NCBI GenBank assembly: GCA_009778675.1 | Contig: WRFU01000006.1 | Location: forward strand, 1-40,079 | DNA length: 40,079 bases | Source: Candidatus Saccharimonadota bacterium | Lineage (GTDB): Bacteria > Patescibacteriota > Saccharimonadia > Saccharimonadales > Saccharimonadaceae | Direction of reading: 5' to 3' | Shown: piece by piece, positions 22,649-29,658 of the stretch | Position numbering within the stretch: position 1 is the stretch's first letter | How the letters are laid out: every line of letters starts with the position of its first letter | Program-made: the position numbers and the translations under genes | The notes under the pieces: generated by a model | The model's database searches: none | Told to the model about the DNA's origin: nothing | The model's input: only the letters and a program-made list of their open reading frames with translations

Positions 22649-24019
22649 CTATTCGATTTTACTGGCCGCTTGGCGGATGGCTTCGTTCCAGCTTAGGTGG
22701 GCGTGGGGGGCTTCGGCTAAATCGCTGGCCAGTAGATCATATCTGTTAGCTAAGGCTAACTCGTGAATCATACTGCCTGCTTCGGGCGACATGACACAAG
22801 CACCCAACAGCTTACCACGACGATTGGCGACTATTTTAACTAAGCCGTCTTTAAAATCATCAACGTGGCTACGCATAGTCAGGCTTAGCGGGCTTAAAGC
22901 TGTTTGGATCGATATCCCTTGTGCCTTGGCCTCGCTTTCGGTCAAACCAACCGATGCAATTTGGGGGTAAGTATAAGTAAAATAGGGTAAACCGTTGTAA
23001 TGAACTTCTTGCCGAGTGCGATACAAAATGTTGTGCGATACAGTTTGGCTTTCAAATTGAGCTTTGGTGGTAGAAATTTTACCGCCAATGCAATCGCCAG
23101 CTGCATAAATATGACGCATCGAAGTTTGAAGGAATTCATTAACTTCTATCCCATCCGAATTGAATCGAACACCAGCGTTACCTAAACCAAGATCGATATT
23201 TGGTTGTTGCCCGGTAGTAATAACGATTTCATCGGCTGTAACGGATTTTTCTTCGCCACCACGCTTGAAAATGATCTGTTTTTGGCCATTTTTGCTATCT
23301 ATAGCCACTACTTCGGACTTGGTTAAAACTGTAATGCCATACTGATCGTCAAATATCTTACCCAACAACTGACCAGCTTCAGGTTCCTCGCGGGGCAGTA
23401 AATTAGCGCTAGTTTCGGCAATTATAACCTTGCTACCAAAACTGGCGAAAATTTGGGCTATCTCTACACCAGTTGCCCCACCACCAACTACAAAGATGCT
23501 TTTTGGCAGGCGGCGTAAATTAACTAGTTCGCGTGGTGTTAAATAGCCGATACTTTCTAGGTTTTTAATATCTGGCACCAGTGGGTGCGAGCCAGTGGCG
23601 ATCAAAAAGTTTTTAGCCGTTAATTGTCTGCGGCCAGCCGATACCAGATGTGGACTTAAAAAGTGACCCTGGGCATGGAATATTTTAATGCCCAGTTTTT
23701 CTAATAATTGCTTATTTTGTCCGGTAGCTACTTGCTTGGTAACGTCCTGCTGGTAATTTAAAATAGCTGGGAAGTTAAAACGCAAAGTGTTAGAACTAAT
23801 ACCAAACCGCGCACCTTTTTTTGCGCTATCGTAAGTGGTAGCAGCATGGGCTAGTGCGCTAACTGGGACGTCGTAATAGTTGGCGGCCTCACCACCAAAA
23901 GCACCTTCTTCTATAATAGCTACATTTAGACCCGCACCTGCCACGGCTATAGCCGCTGGATAGCCGGCTGGACCACTGCCGATGATGATAAGGTCATAGT
24001 CGAACTTGATTTTTGCCAA
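22649..24019 (-). CDS. disulfide-reductase-fold flavoprotein lacking both redox cysteines
   Basis: A 456-residue class I pyridine nucleotide-disulfide oxidoreductase relative, closest by eye to dihydrolipoamide dehydrogenase. FAD motif GSGPAG is at residues 14-19, and the NAD(P) motif VVGGGATGVEIA near 177-189. The second FAD segment HIYAAGDCIGG is present, and a dimerisation domain ends in HAHLSWNEA, like the lpd HxxxxE. The usual GGTCLNVGCIPSK is replaced by GGEAANYYDVPVS (residues 42-54), so neither redox cysteine exists. It must use direct flavin chemistry (NADH oxidase, quinone or electron-acceptor reductase) or be regulatory. It is the last gene of a three-gene operon. SthA-type transhydrogenase is a weak alternative. 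Confidence 0.88.
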   Translation of the reverse strand: MAKIKFDYDLIIIGSGPAGYPAAIAVAGAGLNVAIIEEGAFGGEAANYYDVPVSALAHAATTYDSAKKGARFGISSNTLRFNFPAILNYQQDVTKQVATGQNKQLLEKLGIKIFHAQGHFLSPHLVSAGRRQLTAKNFLIATGSHPLVPDIKNLESIGYLTPRELVNLRRLPKSIFVVGGGATGVEIAQIFASFGSKVIIAETSANLLPREEPEAGQLLGKIFDDQYGITVLTKSEVVAIDSKNGQKQIIFKRGGEEKSVTADEIVITTGQQPNIDLGLGNAGVRFNSDGIEVNEFLQTSMRHIYAAGDCIGGKISTTKAQFESQTVSHNILYRTRQEVHYNGLPYFTYTYPQIASVGLTESEAKAQGISIQTALSPLSLTMRSHVDDFKDGLVKIVANRRGKLLGACVMSPEAGSMIHELALANRYDLLASDLAEAPHAHLSWNEAIRQAASKIE

Positions 24020-24030
24020 TTTAGCCTCCT

Positions 24031-24288
24031 TTAAATAATTTTGTTTGCTGTTTTATAAAATTCTGCCAGTTTAGGGTGTAACTTGGTTAAAGTTTGGGTT
24101 GCGACACGCCGAATGTCATCGGTCGTGGCAGATTTACGATTGTGCAACCATGCCTCGACATCGTGCACCACAGCACAAGCCAGGTCTTCTGCTTGACCAG
24201 CCGGCACTTTATACTGCGCGGCTACCAATAATATATTATTTTTTAACTTTTCGGCCGAAAAAGCTTTGGTGATTATAGTGCTATTCAT
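24031..24288 (-). CDS. small helical protein, weakly ATP-cone-like
   Basis: An 85-residue helical protein. The segment SATTDDIRRVATQTLTKLHP and the tail AEFYKTANKII recall the second half of ATP-cone domains, but the nucleotide-binding N-terminal motif is not evident, so this is a weak suggestion. Its start overlaps the stop of the membrane-protein gene by 4 bp, and the flavoprotein gene begins 11 bp downstream, so all three are likely cotranslated. It might act as an adaptor or sensor for the flavoprotein; only operon position supports this. Confidence 0.7.
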   Translation of the reverse strand: MNSTIITKAFSAEKLKNNILLVAAQYKVPAGQAEDLACAVVHDVEAWLHNRKSATTDDIRRVATQTLTKLHPKLAEFYKTANKII

Positions 24289-24992
24289 ATTACTCCTAAA
24301 ATTGGCATTAGTTTAAATACTATTAACACTGCGGCTAGCACTAAAAAGCCACAACCACCAATCAGTTTTAGGAAAGTTTTATTGCTCATGCGCCACTTTT
24401 GAATGCCCGACACACTGCCCTGTTTTTTGATGGCTAGGCAGGTTACTACCAGTGGTGAAATAGCGATTAGTGTGTAAACACCAACGGCCAGTAGCTGCCA
24501 AGTAGAATCTAACGATACCATGGCGCTAGCCGCCACTAATACTAAAACAAAAGCAAATGGCGCTTCGCCAACCACACTCACCATGCCTAGACCAAAAGCT
24601 TCGGTGGTTGAATCAGTTTTTTTAATACGTTTGGCCAAAAAATCACTAAAAGTACGCGGAATCCATAGCGTGGTGCCGGCCTTTTTGTAATAAAGCAACC
24701 AAGTTGCCAGTGCTAACCCCGCCAACATGCCAATTAATACACACCAAAAACCAGCCGGTAAGCTATGACCGCTTAGGTTTAAGATAACAAAACCCGTAGC
24801 CATAATAGCCAGCATAATTAATAATCCTACACCTGATACAAAACTACCGGCTAGATCTTTTGAATTTTTGTGTAGTAACTTAGCCATTAAACCTTGCCGG
24901 TGTAGCAATAACAAACAGCCAACACTTAATTGTAGACTAGCATGGATTAAAGCCGCTAAGACGATAATGCCAAAATCAATCGAAAATCCCAT
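24285..24992 (-). CDS. multi-pass membrane protein of flavoprotein operon
   Basis: A 235-residue integral membrane protein with about six helices. An early HASLQLSVGCLLLLHR and a mid-protein GLGMVSVVGEAPFAF carry polar residues within helices, as in small exporters or electron-transfer membrane proteins such as the DsbD/LysE superfamily. Assignment to a family is not possible by eye. It is the first gene of the operon with the ATP-cone-like and cysteine-less flavoprotein genes. A TAAAAT box at 25022-25027 (minus strand) gives a leader of about 23 nt with no evident ribosome site. Confidence 0.75.
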   Translation of the reverse strand: MGFSIDFGIIVLAALIHASLQLSVGCLLLLHRQGLMAKLLHKNSKDLAGSFVSGVGLLIMLAIMATGFVILNLSGHSLPAGFWCVLIGMLAGLALATWLLYYKKAGTTLWIPRTFSDFLAKRIKKTDSTTEAFGLGMVSVVGEAPFAFVLVLVAASAMVSLDSTWQLLAVGVYTLIAISPLVVTCLAIKKQGSVSGIQKWRMSNKTFLKLIGGCGFLVLAAVLIVFKLMPILGVI

Positions 24993-25055
24993 GTTTGTAT
25001 TTTTGCCCTATTTACCAGTTTATTTTACCATAAACATTATGGGGTAGGCAATTAT

Positions 25056-25616
25056 TTACTGTAATTTTTTAGTGCGCCATAAATATAGCGTGGTTAAACT
25101 AGCACCCAGCACCGCAAACATCATATCCCACATGGTGTCATCAACACCTGAATACTGAACATTTTGGGGGTCACCGTGGGTTATAAAATTAGAAAAGTAC
25201 TCGCAAGCTTCCCAGGACACAGCGATTAAAGCCGTCAGACCAATTAAAAATAAGATGATCCCCAGCGGGCTTTTACTTTTTATGCCCAAACGTTTAATAA
25301 TAAATAAGCCAAAATAGACACAAACTATACCCGAAACAAAGTGCACAACTTTATCCAACCCGTCAAAGTCAGCGTACCAACCAAAAACCGAGCCCAAAAT
25401 TGCCCCAAGTGTTAAAAATGCTAGGTAGGCGATTTCTAACTGTTCGGCTTTTTTGATCCGTAAAATGTCGAATAAAAAAATGGCTGGCAGGGTGACAATA
25501 GCCACATACAAGCGGCTAAAATTGCCGCTATGCCACTGGCTAATAATAGCAAACGCTAAAACTGCCACCAGGACAGTTTTGACAATACGGATGAACTTTT
25601 TTAAATTAAGTTTCAT
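25056..25616 (-). CDS. YjdF/DUF2238-like membrane protein
   Basis: A 186-residue membrane protein with about six helices. DGLDKVVHFVSG, SWEACEYFSNF and GVDDTMWDM form the conserved acidic/histidine set of the YjdF/DUF2238 type (DKxxHF, WExxE, DDTxxD), which could bind a metal. The function is unknown. The start is placed at ATG 25616; the longer frame would run into the tRNA. The tRNA 3' end lies only 12 bases upstream on the same strand, so both may be cut from one transcript. Confidence 0.75.
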   Translation of the reverse strand: MKLNLKKFIRIVKTVLVAVLAFAIISQWHSGNFSRLYVAIVTLPAIFLFDILRIKKAEQLEIAYLAFLTLGAILGSVFGWYADFDGLDKVVHFVSGIVCVYFGLFIIKRLGIKSKSPLGIILFLIGLTALIAVSWEACEYFSNFITHGDPQNVQYSGVDDTMWDMMFAVLGASLTTLYLWRTKKLQ

Positions 25617-25628
25617 ACAAACTAATAA

Positions 25629-25705
25629 TGGTAGCACCGGCAAGGTTTGAACTTGCGACCTCAGGCTTATGAGTCCTGCGCTCTAACCAACTGAGCTACG
25701 GTGCC
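25629..25705 (-). tRNA. tRNA with CAU anticodon, probably elongator tRNA-Met
   Basis: A 77-nt cloverleaf with encoded CCA. The acceptor is GGCACCG/CGGTGCT with a G-U first pair, so it is not an initiator. The loop CTCATAA gives CAU, and the T-loop is TTCAAAC. The AGGTC variable region and GCTACCA end resemble Gram-positive elongator tRNA-Met. An A-G mismatch closes the anticodon stem (31-39). Ile2 is the alternative. Confidence 0.93.
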
Positions 25706-25731
25706 GCATCGGAATAATTATAACATATCTG

Positions 25732-26352
25732 TTATTTAACAGCATGACATATCTGGATATGATTTTTGATAGTTGTCGGCTGCGGTTGCAACCCGTTTTT
25801 CCTAAAAGCGGCATTAATTTGCTGGGGAGTATAAATCATTTTGTCACCACTAGTTGAAAAATGAGTTAAGATAAACAAAATTAGTGGCCGCAGTAGCGTT
25901 GGTAGGTAAGGTTCGGCAATAAAAATAGCCCCGCCGGGTTTTAGCACATGGTAGGCTTCTCGCAGGAATTTACCAGTGTCAGGAAAATGATGATAAGCGG
26001 AGCTAACTGTTATAAGACTGATGGAATTATCCTTGGCGATTGAAAGATCTGATGCCGTGGCAACTGTAAAATGAAAACTAGGATTTTTCTGCTGAGCTAC
26101 CTTAACCATATTATTTGAAATATCTACGCCGTAGCCATCAATTTTGTAACGATCGCCCAACATTTTGAGCAGTGTGCCCGTGCCGCAGGCCACGTCTAAC
26201 ACTTTATCACCCGGTTTTATATTATAGGTTTTACCAATAACTTCGAGTAGTAGTTCTTTGTAATTTTGTGTGAATTTGCCGGTGCGATCGCTATCATAGC
26301 CGGCCGCGCGTTTATCGTAGGATTTTTTTGAAGTGGTTTCGTAGTGATCCAT
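25732..26352 (-). CDS. class I SAM-dependent methyltransferase
   Basis: A 206-residue enzyme. Motif I is VLDVACGTGTLLKML (about residues 49-63) and motif II YGVDISNNMV. A post-motif segment LITVSSAYHHFPD and LKPGGAIFIAEPYLP resemble UbiE/methyltransferase-11 proteins. It transfers a methyl group from SAM to an unknown small molecule. It begins 5 bp after the TetR stop on the same strand, so it is probably under the same autoregulated promoter. This suggests a role with the efflux pump, for example modifying a toxic compound; that is inference. It ends 26 bp before the tRNA gene. Confidence 0.85.
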   Translation of the reverse strand: MDHYETTSKKSYDKRAAGYDSDRTGKFTQNYKELLLEVIGKTYNIKPGDKVLDVACGTGTLLKMLGDRYKIDGYGVDISNNMVKVAQQKNPSFHFTVATASDLSIAKDNSISLITVSSAYHHFPDTGKFLREAYHVLKPGGAIFIAEPYLPTLLRPLILFILTHFSTSGDKMIYTPQQINAAFRKNGLQPQPTTIKNHIQICHAVK

Positions 26353-26357
26353 TTTTA

Positions 26358-26975
26358 CTAGTTCTCTTTTATGGCAAGCGGCAGAAAAATGTTATCAAGC
26401 AATTCTGCTAAGTACGCTGTATCAACAGATTTACCGCTGATCATTAGTTGAGCGCGAACTAGTTCAATTGGCAGGGCTAGCACTGATTCGGGAATGTTTG
26501 CATGCGCTTCGCCGCGTTTGACCGCCCGTGCGATGATAATTTTGGTGTGCGTTAAATTCGCTGCGCGCATGTTTTCTTGTAGGTCAAACGAGGCGGCCGC
26601 GCCAGACAAACAATCATTCATAATCCCCAGTGCCACGTCAATGCCAATATCGTCGAGTCGCTGGGCGTAGCGTTGTAACAACACCAACATATCGCCACGC
26701 AAACTGCCGGTATCGGCTGGTTTGTCAGCAAAGACTGAGCCGTTTTTTCGCAAAATCGCTAGCACCATTTCGACGCGGTTGTCCCAACGGCGAGCTAATA
26801 CACTACGACTAGTGTGTGCCCGGGCAGCGACACCTTTAAAACTGAGATGGCTATAGCCAACTGTCATTAATTCTTCGCTGGCCGCTTGAAGCAGAGCATC
26901 TTCAAGCACCTCGCCGCGACGTCTAGTTTCACGTATCGCCCGCGCTTTTTGGGCTGATTTAGTTAGAGCTCGCAT
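26358..26975 (-). CDS. TetR-family repressor
   Basis: A 205-residue regulator. An N-terminal helix-turn-helix domain occupies about residues 22-70 (VLEDALLQAASEELMTVGYS, FKGVAARAHTSRSVLARRW). A divergent, helical ligand-binding domain follows (about 85-200) with no conserved family motif. ATG 26975 follows AAGGAT at the right distance. The gene is divergent from the MFS exporter; two GATACA/TGTATC palindromes in the gap are the likely operators, one overlapping both promoters. Expected role: ligand-released repression of the exporter and of itself with the methyltransferase. Confidence 0.9.
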   Translation of the reverse strand: MRALTKSAQKARAIRETRRRGEVLEDALLQAASEELMTVGYSHLSFKGVAARAHTSRSVLARRWDNRVEMVLAILRKNGSVFADKPADTGSLRGDMLVLLQRYAQRLDDIGIDVALGIMNDCLSGAAASFDLQENMRAANLTHTKIIIARAVKRGEAHANIPESVLALPIELVRAQLMISGKSVDTAYLAELLDNIFLPLAIKEN

Positions 26976-27005
26976 TATATTTATCCTTAATATTAAAACT
27001 ATTTA

Positions 27006-27020
27006 GATACATATTGTATT
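27006..27020. promoter_or_regulatory. TetR operator 1
   Basis: GATACA TAT TGTATT, one mismatch from a perfect palindrome. It contains the -35 box of the MFS promoter and lies upstream of tetR. Confidence 0.75.
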
Positions 27021-27042
27021 CTATCAAAACGTGCGTTATACT
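27014..27042 (+). promoter_or_regulatory. MFS exporter promoter
   Basis: TTGTAT (27014-27019), 17-bp spacer, TATACT (27037-27042). The start near 27049 falls just before operator 2. Confidence 0.65.
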
Positions 27043-27050
27043 ACAAACAA

Positions 27051-27065
27051 GATACATGGTGTATC
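27051..27065. promoter_or_regulatory. TetR operator 2
   Basis: GATACA TGG TGTATC, perfect 6-bp arms. Its centre is 45 bp from that of operator 1, and it covers the first transcribed bases. Confidence 0.8.
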
Positions 27066-27084
27066 CTATAAAAAAGGAAAGAAT

Positions 27085-28515
27085 ATGAAAATAACAAGTA
27101 CTAATAAGAGTCGGGCTAAGCGAAGTTTTATGCCGTTAGCCGTTATTACTCTGGCACACTTAATGGCGGTGTTTGATAACACGATTATGATTGTGGCACT
27201 GCCAGTGCTGCAAATGTCGCTTAAAATTTCGGCGGTTGATCGGCAGTGGATTATTACGGCCTACACATTGGCTTACGCTGGATTATTGCTGTTAGGCGGC
27301 CGGTTGGCTGATCGGTTTGGTGCTAAACGCACGTTAATTGTGGGGGTAATCGGTTTCGCGTTAGCTTCCGCGGTTGGTGGCTTGTCGCAAAGTTTTGCAA
27401 TGTTAGTGGTGGCGCGAGCTATCGGTGGCGCTTTTGGTGCGATACTTACGTCATCGACCAAAACGCTGCTAGCTTTAACTTACACCGAAAAGCAACAGCG
27501 AGCCAAAGCCATGGGTGTATTTGGTGCCACCCTAGCGATGGGTAGTGTACTTGGTATGGCGCTCGGCGGTCTGATTATCGGCACGCTCGGTTGGCGTTGG
27601 TGCTTCTTTATTAATCTGCCAATCTCGATTTTTATTATTAGTTTTGGGCTAAAAGCACTACTTCGTGTGCCGGCTAAAAAACAAGTTCATATTGATTTAA
27701 CCAGTGCAGCGATATTTTCTATTTCAATTATTGCTCTGGTTTATGGGTTGGGCGGCGCTGCAGATAATGGTTGGGGCACGCCGATAGTAGTGGGCAGTAT
27801 AGCAACGTGCGTTATATCGGCAATTACCTTTATTATTATGCAGCAGCGCAAAATCCATCCACTACTACCGCTTAGAATTCTGCGCGATCGATTGCGCGGC
27901 GGGGCATTATTGGCGTCGATATTTGATAGTTTTGGTACGCTAGGGTTAATGTTGATCTTAACGTTCCAGCTACAAAAAGTGCAGGGTTTCACAGCGTTTG
28001 AAACTGGTTTAACGTTAATTCCGTTGATGCTAGCTACCACTATACTATCGGCTTTTGTAGCGCCACGACTAATGTGTAAAGTCGCACCAGTGTGGCTAAT
28101 CACCGGTGATGTGGTGTTTAGCGGGCTGGGTCTGCTAACACTGGCATTTTTGCAAGCTGGCGCTTGGTTCTGGCCGGTTTTAATCTTAGCAGAGATTTTA
28201 GAAGGCGTTGGTACTGGGCTTGGTACCGCACCAACAATGCACACTTCGCTGATTGGCATCGAACCCGAAGATGTTGGTATCGTGTCGTCGGCGTCGAGCG
28301 CGACCAGCCAAATGGGCAGTTCAATTGGCACGGCACTGCTTAACACCATCGCAGTTAGTGTGGTCGGTGTTGCCGCTACGGGGTCAATCATGGGCTATGG
28401 TTTTGCTATTGCCTGTGGTTACGGAGGAGTTTTACTACTGGTGGTGAGTGTTATTGTGTTTATGATAATGGGTTCGCCATCCGCTAAACGACGTGTATTC
28501 ACCAAAGTTAGTTAA
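27085..28515 (+). CDS. DHA2-type (EmrB/QacA) MFS drug exporter
   Basis: A 476-residue proton-coupled exporter with about 14 helices. After helix 1 (VFDNTIMIVALPVL, the DxTIVNVALP-type motif of DHA2 pumps) come motif A GGRLADRFGAKR and motif C-like GATLAMGSVLGMALGG near helix 5. The start at 27085 has AAAAGGAAAG upstream; 27031 lies in the promoter. It is divergent from a TetR repressor and its operators, the usual arrangement for inducible multidrug efflux. It ends 7 bp from the convergent TVP38-like gene. The substrate is unknown, but likely lipophilic or cationic. Confidence 0.92.
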   Translation: MKITSTNKSRAKRSFMPLAVITLAHLMAVFDNTIMIVALPVLQMSLKISAVDRQWIITAYTLAYAGLLLLGGRLADRFGAKRTLIVGVIGFALASAVGGLSQSFAMLVVARAIGGAFGAILTSSTKTLLALTYTEKQQRAKAMGVFGATLAMGSVLGMALGGLIIGTLGWRWCFFINLPISIFIISFGLKALLRVPAKKQVHIDLTSAAIFSISIIALVYGLGGAADNGWGTPIVVGSIATCVISAITFIIMQQRKIHPLLPLRILRDRLRGGALLASIFDSFGTLGLMLILTFQLQKVQGFTAFETGLTLIPLMLATTILSAFVAPRLMCKVAPVWLITGDVVFSGLGLLTLAFLQAGAWFWPVLILAEILEGVGTGLGTAPTMHTSLIGIEPEDVGIVSSASSATSQMGSSIGTALLNTIAVSVVGVAATGSIMGYGFAIACGYGGVLLLVVSVIVFMIMGSPSAKRRVFTKVS

Positions 28516-28522
28516 ATTGAAT

Positions 28523-29233
28523 CTATTTTTCGTTTTCGCGGATAAAAGCCATAATTCTTTTGCGGCTAAACCAGGCAATGGCCACAAGAACCACCGCTAT
28601 AGCTGCAATAATAGCTGCCAGTACAAAATTACCATCAGCCAAGCTATAACCAATCAAGTTACATAGTAGCACGGCTGGCACAGTCGCTAGGGTAACACTA
28701 ACCATGTAGCGCCATAATTTAATATGAGTCCTGGCCATCATGTAGGGCACAACTAAATTCGGGATGCCCGGCATTAAGTAAATCAAAAAAGCTAGGTATT
28801 CGGGGTGTTCCATGTGTTGAATATTATGAATCGACAAGAACTTAGTTTTCTTAGGTTTTATAAGGTGCGAAAATGTTCGGTTAAACTGTTTAAATAGTAC
28901 AAACAGCAAAAAATTACCAATGGCGAGCCCCAGAACGCTAATTAAGCTACCAAAGAAAATACCATAAACTAAACCACTTAAAATATGCACCGGGTTAGCC
29001 GAAATTACTGTAAACATGGCTAGCAGGATTTCTAAACTCAAAATGATTGGAATACCGCGAATACCGTTAGCGCGGATTAGATCCACTAGTTGGCGTTCAT
29101 TGCCGGCATTAGCAATAACATCGTTGATAATTGATTTAACGCTTATATACATGGCAACCACTAACCCGGCGACCAGTAGTGCCATGCCCACCAGAACCAG
29201 CCAGTTTTTATGCTTACTAAGCCACGGCTTCAT
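28523..29233 (-). CDS. TVP38/TMEM64 (SNARE-associated, VTT) membrane protein
   Basis: A 236-residue membrane protein with N- and C-terminal helices and a central VTT/SNARE-assoc domain. The domain contains the region NPVHILSGLVYGIFFGSLISVLGLAIGNFLLFVLFK and a later LMPGIPNLVVPYMMA (the PGxPxxxxxxxAG-like motif). Related DedA/TVP38 proteins are implicated in lipid or undecaprenyl-phosphate translocation and membrane homeostasis. ATG 29233 is preceded by TGC TACAAT (minus strand), ending 7 bases upstream, so leaderless. No operon partner. Confidence 0.85.
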   Translation of the reverse strand: MKPWLSKHKNWLVLVGMALLVAGLVVAMYISVKSIINDVIANAGNERQLVDLIRANGIRGIPIILSLEILLAMFTVISANPVHILSGLVYGIFFGSLISVLGLAIGNFLLFVLFKQFNRTFSHLIKPKKTKFLSIHNIQHMEHPEYLAFLIYLMPGIPNLVVPYMMARTHIKLWRYMVSVTLATVPAVLLCNLIGYSLADGNFVLAAIIAAIAVVLVAIAWFSRKRIMAFIRENEK

Positions 29234-29239
29234 GGATAG

Positions 29240-29248
29240 ATTGTAGCA
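29240..29248 (-). promoter_or_regulatory. extended -10 promoter of the TVP38-like gene
   Basis: Minus-strand TGC TACAAT, ending 7 bases before ATG 29233. Confidence 0.65.
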
Positions 29249-29391
29249 TGATACAATAGAATTATCTCGCCATACTTCGGTCCCTGGCTTAGATTATCTT
29301 ATTATTTCGCCCAAAAACGGCCGATTGGACAAAGGCCGAACTAGCGAATCCATCACGTCCAAAACTGTTAACTTTGCCAAAGGGGAATAAG

Positions 29392-29658
29392 ATGAATGAT
29401 GAGATTTTGCATGAGCGAGTGATGGTCGTAACGGTGTTTGCGCCAGGTTTAAATCCGTGCCGACCGATAAAATTTAAGCGTCATAATGGTCGTGAAATTA
29501 TGATTACCGAAATTGGTTTGGTGCACCCTAAAAATGATGGCATAAAAACTCGCCATGTTTTTGATGTAACTGATGGCGCGGCCGATTACCGACTGGAATT
29601 TGATAGCTTAACACTAACTTGGTACTTGACGTTCATAGGGGATAGATACAACCTATGA
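29392..29658 (+). CDS. DUF6504-like small protein coupled to Y-family polymerase
   Basis: An 88-residue soluble, beta-rich protein. The core pattern PIKFKRHNGREIMITEIG, then VFDVTDGAADYRLEFD and TWYLTFIGDRY, resembles DUF6504 proteins found beside imuB/dnaE2 translesion genes in Actinobacteria. The match is by pattern only. AAAGGGGAATAAG precedes ATG 29392. Its stop overlaps the polymerase ATG at 29655 (ATGA), so the two are translationally coupled, supporting a role as polymerase accessory. The 130 bp upstream shows no recognisable LexA box. Confidence 0.68.
   Translation: MNDEILHERVMVVTVFAPGLNPCRPIKFKRHNGREIMITEIGLVHPKNDGIKTRHVFDVTDGAADYRLEFDSLTLTWYLTFIGDRYNL

Noticed and set aside
27741-28391. 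Minus-strand open frame of 216 codons
   Set aside because: Lies wholly inside the MFS exporter gene, has a low-complexity Ser/Pro/Ile composition, and has no start signals.
29249-29391. LexA/SOS box before the translesion genes
   Set aside because: CGAAC-N4-GAATC is present but is not an inverted repeat of the known LexA types.
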